A stretch of DNA of 6,736 bases from an uncultured Sphingobacteriales bacterium (lineage in GTDB: Bacteria; Bacteroidota; Bacteroidia; Chitinophagales; Chitinophagaceae), in the NCBI GenBank assembly GCA_946887085.1, contig CAMPKG010000194.1:1-6736 (forward strand), given 5' to 3'. A program made the translations under genes and the position numbers. Below are positions 1 through 4,188 of the stretch, piece after piece; the stretch's first letter is position 1, and the number at the start of each line of letters is the position of its first letter. The notes beneath the pieces were generated by a model. The model searched no databases. It saw only the letters and a program-made list of their open reading frames with translations, and was not told the origin of the DNA.

Positions 1-890
1 TAATTGTCCCCTGAAACTGACGTCCGTTCCATACCCATCGGCAGTCCCCAGCCTTGTATTTTATCAATAAGCTTTGCATTAGCAAAGCGATGTTTGATAT
101 TGGGATTGTTTTTAATCGCATTGAGCATCTGCTCGCGCAGGTTGATTTTCTTCGAACGTATGCGCTGGGAAAGAATACCAACACCCACATTGACGCGGCC
201 ATGAGGTAGAGGGAATATCCAGAAATATCCCGGCAGCATTTCGGGTAAGAAGTGAAGCTCAATGAAATTGTTGGTGTCAAGGCCAGTGACGCCTTCGTAG
301 TATGCGCGCAACCCAACCGCATATGCTTTTTCGTTGGTGTTATCGTTAATGAAATTTTTACGTACGATGCTTTTGTCTCCATCCGCGCCTACTATCACCG
401 GCGCAGTTACTTCAGACATTTTCCCATCTTTTACGAACGTAACTGTCACAATTCCATTTTTGCGCTCTATTGACTTTACAGTTGCATGCTGAAAAACAGT
501 TGCATACTGCGAGGGTAATTTCTCGAACAGGAAATTGTCGAAAGTAAGGCGTGGAGTGGTGAACCCCGGTGCCTGCTCTCCGGGGCGACGGTTGGGATTG
601 AATGGAATATTCAATGCCTTAGCATTGGGCGCCACGAAGATGATGCCATGGCTCGGTGTAAATTCCTGTTCATTGCTGAATATCTCCTGTAGCCATCCAG
701 GGTTGGCCTTGCGCAATACGAAAGCCGTCTTACCGCTGCAGGCGTCGCCGCATACCTTATCACGCGGGAAGGTTTCTTTCTCGATGATAACATGCGGTAT
801 CCCGGCCTGCGTCAGGTATATGGAGGTACCGGCTCCTGCCGGGCCCGCGCCAATTATTATTGCTTTGGTCTCTAGCTTCTGTACGCTCAT
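1..890 (-). CDS. Geranylgeranyl reductase family FAD-dependent oxidoreductase (C-terminus cut by window edge)
   Basis: The visible 296 residues are the N-terminal part of a flavoprotein of the geranylgeranyl reductase family, in the PHBH-like fold. The sequence shows a Rossmann FAD-binding motif GAGPAGAG at residues 14-21 and a downstream acidic position in VIIEKE (34-39). It also shows the family signature FPRDKVCGD (41-49), a GADGDKS second nucleotide-binding motif (168-174), the conserved stretch PGYFWIFPLPHGRVNVGVG (220-238) and WGLPMG (281-286). Family members reduce isoprenoid double bonds, for example geranylgeranyl groups, archaeal-type lipids or the menaquinone side chain. The substrate here cannot be read from sequence; a menaquinone or other polyprenyl substrate is only a guess. 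The region carrying the third FAD motif (GDAAG-like) should lie beyond the left edge. The ATG at 890 places the FAD motif at the usual distance from the N-terminus. There is no Shine-Dalgarno sequence before it. The gene follows the terminator of pdhB, so it is probably transcribed separately. Confidence 0.88.
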   Translation of the reverse strand, partial: MSVQKLETKAIIIGAGPAGAGTSIYLTQAGIPHVIIEKETFPRDKVCGDACSGKTAFVLRKANPGWLQEIFSNEQEFTPSHGIIFVAPNAKALNIPFNPNRRPGEQAPGFTTPRLTFDNFLFEKLPSQYATVFQHATVKSIERKNGIVTVTFVKDGKMSEVTAPVIVGADGDKSIVRKNFINDNTNEKAYAVGLRAYYEGVTGLDTNNFIELHFLPEMLPGYFWIFPLPHGRVNVGVGILSQRIRSKKINLREQMLNAIKNNPNIKHRFANAKLIDKIQGWGLPMGMERTSVSGDN

Positions 891-920
891 CGAGGTAAAT
901 ATAGTGGAATCGGTATTTAA

Positions 921-947
921 AGAAAAAGCCCCGTTTGTTACGGGGCT
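921..947 (-). terminator. Rho-independent terminator after pdhB
   Basis: A perfect 8-bp inverted repeat, AGCCCCGT at 927-934 and ACGGGGCT at 940-947, encloses a 5-base loop. Read on the minus strand the stem is followed at once by a T-rich run (926-918, TTTTTCTTT). It begins 21 bases past the pdhB stop codon. On the plus strand no U-run follows the stem, so it works in one direction. It separates pdhB from the oxidoreductase gene that starts at 890. Confidence 0.88.
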
Positions 948-967
948 CAATCAATATGATCGGGCAT

Positions 968-1951
968 TTATTTTGCCATATACATTACGTCTTTCACGAG
1001 CTTCACTGTACGTGCAACATCGGGCAGGTGTTTTGCCACAAGGTTCGGTGCATAGTGCATGTTCGTATCGGCCGAATTGATGCGGCGTATCGGGGCATCC
1101 AGGTAGTCGAATACTTCCTTCTGTATGCGGTAACTGATCTCGGATGAAACGCTGCCAAACGGCCACTGCTCTTCAACTATTATCAGCCTGTTGGTTTTCT
1201 TAACGGATTCAGCAATGGTTTGCCAGTCGAGCGGGCGGATGGTGCGCAAGTCAATTACCTCAGCTTCAATTCCTTCCTTCGACAGTTCTTCTGCGGCACC
1301 CAAGGCAACTTTCATCATTTTGTTGAATGACACTATAGTCACGTCTGTTCCCTGGCGTCTTACATCGGCCTTGCCGATGGGTATCAGGTATTCTTCTTCC
1401 GGCACTTCGCCAACATCGCCATACATTACTTCGCTTTCCATAAACACAACGGGGTTATTGTCCCTGATGGCAGATTTCAGAAGGCCTTTGGCATCGTATG
1501 GATTAGATACAGAGATCACTTTGAGGCCGGGGATATTCGCAAACCAGCTTTCAAAAGCCTGTGAGTGCTGCGCACCGAGCTGTCCTGCTGAGCCATTGGG
1601 TCCGCGGAACACGATAGGGCAGCCGAACTGCCCTCCACTCATCGACAACATTTTTGCAGCATGGTTCAATATCTGGTCCAGCGCCAATACTGCAAAGTTC
1701 CAGGTCATGAACTCAACGATAGGACGAGTTCCGTTCGAAGCTGCGCCAACACCTATAGCAGCAAAGCCAAGTTCCGCAATAGGCGTATCGATGATCCTGT
1801 TCGGGCCAAATTCATCGAGCATGCCCTGGCTTACTTTATAAGCTCCGTTATATTGTGCTACCTCTTCGCCCATCAAAAATATGCTGGCGTCGCGGCGCAT
1901 TTCTTCTTCCATCGCTTCACGAAGTGCCTGTCTGAAAGGTATGGTACGCAT
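968..1951 (-). CDS. pdhB: Pyruvate dehydrogenase E1 component, beta subunit
   Basis: This is a complete 327-residue E1 beta subunit of the 2-oxoacid dehydrogenase type, the normal length for the family. With a separate alpha subunit it forms the thiamine-diphosphate-dependent E1 heterotetramer that decarboxylates pyruvate and acetylates the lipoyl groups of E2. It acts in the cytoplasm, linking glycolysis to acetyl-CoA. The N-terminal Pyr domain holds MGEEVA (27-32) and DTPIAELGF (55-63); Glu60 matches the conserved glutamate that activates the thiamine aminopyrimidine. RGPNGSAGQLGAQHSQ (116-131) carries the conserved active-site His129. The C-terminal transketolase domain includes DVTIVSFNKM (203-212), IDLRTIRPLD (234-243) and IVEEQWPFG (258-266). 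The pattern fits pyruvate E1 beta better than branched-chain E1 beta, although the two are related and specificity is not proven here. No E1 alpha or E2 gene is adjacent. The ATG at 1951 follows an AT-rich leader without a Shine-Dalgarno sequence, and a strong terminator lies just after the stop. Confidence 0.95.
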   Translation of the reverse strand: MRTIPFRQALREAMEEEMRRDASIFLMGEEVAQYNGAYKVSQGMLDEFGPNRIIDTPIAELGFAAIGVGAASNGTRPIVEFMTWNFAVLALDQILNHAAKMLSMSGGQFGCPIVFRGPNGSAGQLGAQHSQAFESWFANIPGLKVISVSNPYDAKGLLKSAIRDNNPVVFMESEVMYGDVGEVPEEEYLIPIGKADVRRQGTDVTIVSFNKMMKVALGAAEELSKEGIEAEVIDLRTIRPLDWQTIAESVKKTNRLIIVEEQWPFGSVSSEISYRIQKEVFDYLDAPIRRINSADTNMHYAPNLVAKHLPDVARTVKLVKDVMYMAK

Positions 1952-1992
1952 AATATTTTAAATAGTTTTAAACCGTTGTGCTTAAACGCGGG

Positions 1993-2000
1993 TAAAGATA
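1993..2000 (-). promoter_or_regulatory. Candidate -7 element for pdhB
   Basis: On the minus strand TATCTTTA matches the Bacteroidota -7 consensus TAnnTTTG at all but the last position. It lies 41 bases before the pdhB ATG, so transcription would begin near 1985 with a leader of about 35 bases. I see no clear TTG at the expected -33 spacing, so this may be a weak promoter or a chance match. If real, pdhB can be expressed apart from the upstream genes. Confidence 0.4.
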
Positions 2001-2016
2001 GCAATAGAACTGCTAT
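1998..2016 (-). terminator. Weak hairpin at the end of the lipoprotein gene, possible attenuator
   Basis: ATAGCA (1998-2003) pairs with TGCTAT (2011-2016) around a 7-base loop, giving a 6-bp AT-rich stem. On the minus strand it contains the TAG stop of the lipoprotein gene and is followed by CTTT. It therefore could act as a leaky terminator between that gene and pdhB. On the plus strand a T-run follows the stem (2016-2021), but no plus-strand gene ends here. The short stem and poor U-tract on the relevant strand make this tentative. Confidence 0.25.
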
Positions 2017-2534
2017 TTTTTAGCAGGCTCGAAAGTTACTGTGCTGGTCATACCGTCTTCGGTAAAACGCAGTTTCAACTGTTTGTTGTCCAGCTGCACG
2101 ATACCCATGCGTATCTTGCTGCCAGCGCCCTTCATACCCATTTCATCTAGCACAAGTACAGAGTCTTCCTCGATGAACCAATTGGTAGAATCGGCCTGAC
2201 CGCTGAAGTTCATGATGGCTTTACCACCCTTGAAGAACTCGAACCAGGTATTTTTTACAGAATGCTCCTGCATGGCCTTGAAGTCATTCAGCTGCGCCTT
2301 TAGCGACTCACGCATGCTATCTACATTACGCGTTCCGTACATGGAATCGTTTTGCGCTGGTGTGGTGCTCTTGCCAAACGTATCCAGAAATTCGGTTTGA
2401 TCGGCAATCATCTGATCCATGGTCGGACTTTCAAGCGATGTTGCCTGCCATTTTTTTAGCAGCTTATCTTCTTTTTTCTCTTTGCAGGAAACAAAGAATA
2501 GTACGAACGGGACAGCAAGTAATATTTTTTTCAT
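2013..2534 (-). CDS. Small lipocalin-like lipoprotein of unknown function
   Basis: This is a 173-residue predicted lipoprotein. A short signal peptide (residues 1-16, two lysines then a hydrophobic core) ends in the lipobox FVSC, with Cys17 as the lipidated residue. The mature protein starts KEKKED, a charged and partly acidic stretch that could serve as a Bacteroidota surface-export signal; that is inference. The rest resembles small lipocalin-like lipoproteins of this phylum: an early LLKKWQ motif (25-30), a helical polar insert with several Met and Gln residues (about 36-92), then beta-strand-like segments WFEFFKGGKAIMNF (97-110), SVLVLDEMG (125-133), LKLRF (153-157) and STVTFEP (164-170). 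The family match is from pattern only and no ligand can be named. Its ATG lies 3 bases after the stop of the DUF4476 gene, so the two are almost certainly co-transcribed. No Shine-Dalgarno sequence is visible, and translational coupling is likely. Confidence 0.85.
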   Translation of the reverse strand: MKKILLAVPFVLFFVSCKEKKEDKLLKKWQATSLESPTMDQMIADQTEFLDTFGKSTTPAQNDSMYGTRNVDSMRESLKAQLNDFKAMQEHSVKNTWFEFFKGGKAIMNFSGQADSTNWFIEEDSVLVLDEMGMKGAGSKIRMGIVQLDNKQLKLRFTEDGMTSTVTFEPAKK

Positions 2535-2537
2535 AAG

Positions 2538-3509
2538 CTATTGTTGTAACATCGAACGGAAATATCCTTTCCATTCTTCACTGGTTAAAAGGTTTTCAAG
2601 TCTTTCGAAAGCCGACTGGTCAGTGACCCTGGGGTATGCACGTTTCAGGTAAGTAAAACGTTCATCATCGCCCGGTAGTATCGTAGCCAGCTGTCTTACC
2701 TGGTTAGAAGTATAGCAAACGTCCATTTTCTCAAGAAGGAACTTTAGCTTGCCTGAGGATGAACGCGTGATCGCCTTTTTATAAATATCCCTGAATTCAT
2801 CGTTGCTGATCGCCTGTGGACAGTCACTGTTGGCGACCGCAATTTTATTTTTAACCACACCACCTGCGGGAACCGTATTACTGGTGTTGCGGTCACCTCT
2901 GAGTTCTACGTCATCTATAAACACGGGCCCTTCAACTCCTGAAGCCGGTTTTCCGATTGACTTCGTTTTAGCCGTCGCTGGTTTTGGTGGTGTTTTAGCA
3001 GAAGGTGTTTTGATCTTTGGAGCAGGCTTGGGTTTAGGTGTTTTTAAAACAGGTGGAGACGTAGCAACAGTTGGCTGCTTTGTATCTGCCGGTGTTGGGT
3101 TGATGTCATCTATAGGTACGCTGGGTACACCTGCCGTGTGTTCGAGATAGTTGTCGTCTGCGGGTTTGTTATCGGCCTTTATGTAGAAGTTCCGGTGCAC
3201 ATCATACAAAGAGAAATAACCATTTTTCATCGTCAGCAAAAATCCGCGAAAACCGTTCTCCGGTACATTGATCGCAAATTTTTGAGGCGGGTAAAGATTT
3301 TGCTGGAACAACAGCTCAATGTTCATCACGCCGGGATTCAGCTCAGAAATAATGAAATAGTTTTTTCCGAAGCGGGGAAGCATTTCACCCTCCTGCTTTA
3401 CATAAAAAGGCGTCTGCTTGTCGCCCTGTATATACACGTAAGAATAGGGCTGCGCGTTCACAGCTGTAAAAAAAAGAATGCACGCTATAAAAGCAATGTG
3501 TTTCAGCAT
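2538..3509 (-). CDS. Secreted DUF4476-domain protein with Pro/Lys-rich linker
   Basis: This 323-residue exported protein has three parts. A signal peptide spans residues 1-19, with likely signal peptidase I cleavage after VNA and Gln20 as the mature start. An N-terminal beta-rich region (about 20-112) contains many aromatic residues and repeated strand-like segments, such as YVYIQGD, YFIISEL and GYFSLYDVHRNFYI. A low-complexity linker (about 130-225) is rich in Pro, Lys, Thr and Ala. The C-terminal domain (about 228-320) fits DUF4476: CPQAISNDEF (230-239), KLKFLLEKMDVCYTSNQV (254-271), a DDERFTYLKRAYPRVTD block (281-297), and a terminal LLTSEEWKGYF segment. Cys230 and Cys265 could form a disulfide in the periplasm. 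DUF4476 has no assigned biochemical function that I know of. The linker suggests the C-terminal domain is held away from the N-terminal one, perhaps across peptidoglycan. The gene starts 12 bases after the biotin carrier gene and ends 3 bases before the lipoprotein gene. Confidence 0.88.
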   Translation of the reverse strand: MLKHIAFIACILFFTAVNAQPYSYVYIQGDKQTPFYVKQEGEMLPRFGKNYFIISELNPGVMNIELLFQQNLYPPQKFAINVPENGFRGFLLTMKNGYFSLYDVHRNFYIKADNKPADDNYLEHTAGVPSVPIDDINPTPADTKQPTVATSPPVLKTPKPKPAPKIKTPSAKTPPKPATAKTKSIGKPASGVEGPVFIDDVELRGDRNTSNTVPAGGVVKNKIAVANSDCPQAISNDEFRDIYKKAITRSSSGKLKFLLEKMDVCYTSNQVRQLATILPGDDERFTYLKRAYPRVTDQSAFERLENLLTSEEWKGYFRSMLQQ

Positions 3510-3521
3510 AGAGGTGATGAG

Positions 3522-4022
3522 TTATTCCAATTCTATCAGCACAGCTCCTTTTTCCACTGCAGTGCGTTCTTCTACCTTGATGGATTTGACTGTAGCAGGG
3601 GCGCTGGCTTTCAGCACGTTTTCCATTTTCATGGCTTCCAGTATCAGCAGGCCGTCGCCCTTGTTTATTTGCTGGCCCGGTTCCACTAATACCTTCAGTA
3701 TCATACCCGGCATGGGAGCTTTTACAGGCTCTACCTTCTGCATGGCTTTCAGGTCCATACCCATTCTGCTGAGTAGCTGGTCGATGGGTTCCCTTATACC
3801 TATTTTATAAGCCTGGCCGTTGATGCGAAGGGTCATTTCCTTTTTCTTTTTGTCGATGTCCTCTACGAGCGCGGTATAGCTCTTGTTGTTGTGCAGTATA
3901 CTGATGAGCCCGTTAGGTTGTATCTGTGCGTCCCAGAGGGCAGGGGTATTGTTGACAAGCCATTGGCCGTTTTCATTGACCACGGAAAATGTACTCTTTT
4001 CGTTTACAGTTATTTCCAGCAT
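3522..4022 (-). CDS. Biotin carboxyl carrier protein of an acyl-CoA carboxylase
   Basis: This 166-residue protein carries biotin for an acyl-CoA carboxylase. The C-terminal biotinyl domain (about residues 99-166) contains the PMPG turn (103-106) and the biotin attachment motif EAMKMEN, with Lys132 as the biotinylated residue (codon at 3627-3629). The N-terminal half (about 1-80) is a beta-rich domain like that preceding the biotinyl domain in propionyl/methylcrotonyl-type carboxylases, so acetyl-, propionyl- or another acyl-CoA is possible as substrate. The Ala/Pro-rich linker of classical AccB is lacking. A biotin carboxylase shuttles CO2 onto the biotin and a carboxyltransferase passes it to the acyl-CoA; neither partner is in the window. 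I chose ATG 4022 (MLEITVN). An in-frame TTG at 4046 would add 8 residues but lies within the -7 promoter element. A weak AAGG precedes the ATG. The gene appears to head a three-gene operon. Confidence 0.9.
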   Translation of the reverse strand: MLEITVNEKSTFSVVNENGQWLVNNTPALWDAQIQPNGLISILHNNKSYTALVEDIDKKKKEMTLRINGQAYKIGIREPIDQLLSRMGMDLKAMQKVEPVKAPMPGMILKVLVEPGQQINKGDGLLILEAMKMENVLKASAPATVKSIKVEERTAVEKGAVLIELE

Positions 4023-4043
4023 TCTAAGCCTTGGGTTGAGCGA

Positions 4044-4075
4044 CAAAAATAATCATTTAGCTGCGGAAAGCTCAA
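4044..4075 (-). promoter_or_regulatory. Bacteroidota-type promoter for the biotin carrier operon
   Basis: On the minus strand TATTTTTG (4051-4044) matches the -7 consensus TAnnTTTG perfectly. TTG at 4075-4073 lies 21 bases upstream, a fitting position for the -33 element. Transcription would start near 4037, giving a leader of about 15 bases to ATG 4022. This is the best promoter match in the window and supports that start over the upstream TTG. Confidence 0.6.
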
Positions 4076-4154
4076 TTTTGATGCAGAAACGGTAAATATG
4101 CAGTTAAACCATATTTCACCCGTAAAAAGGGAGGAAAATAGCATTGTTTAATAG

Positions 4155-4162
4155 TAGTTTCG
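4155..4162 (+). promoter_or_regulatory. Candidate -7 element for the M1 peptidase gene
   Basis: TAGTTTCG differs from TAnnTTTG at one position and lies 26 bases before the ATG at 4189, leaving a leader of about 20 bases. No convincing TTG is found 19-21 bases upstream, so the call is tentative. The 166-base gap between the two divergent start codons (4023-4188) holds this element and the opposing carrier operon promoter, and nothing else I can identify. Confidence 0.35.
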
Positions 4163-4188
4163 CCGCATAAAGACCGAGCATTGTTTCT

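Noticed and set aside
535..1080. A 181-codon open frame on the plus strand
   Set aside because: It runs antisense to the oxidoreductase, through the terminator hairpin and into the end of pdhB, with no domain signal.
1191..1841. A 216-codon open frame on the plus strand opposite pdhB
   Set aside because: It lies wholly antisense to the well-supported pdhB gene, and its translation shows no recognisable domain or normal protein composition.
1998..2021. Hairpin plus T-run as a plus-strand intrinsic terminator
   Set aside because: The T-run suits the plus strand, but no plus-strand gene ends nearby, so there is nothing for it to terminate.
2980..3120. Pro/Lys-rich segment of the DUF4476 gene as a DNA tandem repeat
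   Set aside because: The low complexity is at the protein level only; the DNA shows no regular repeat unit.
3138..3689. A 183-codon open frame on the plus strand
   Set aside because: It spans the junction of the DUF4476 and biotin carrier genes on the opposite strand, is rich in His, Phe and Cys, and resembles no family.
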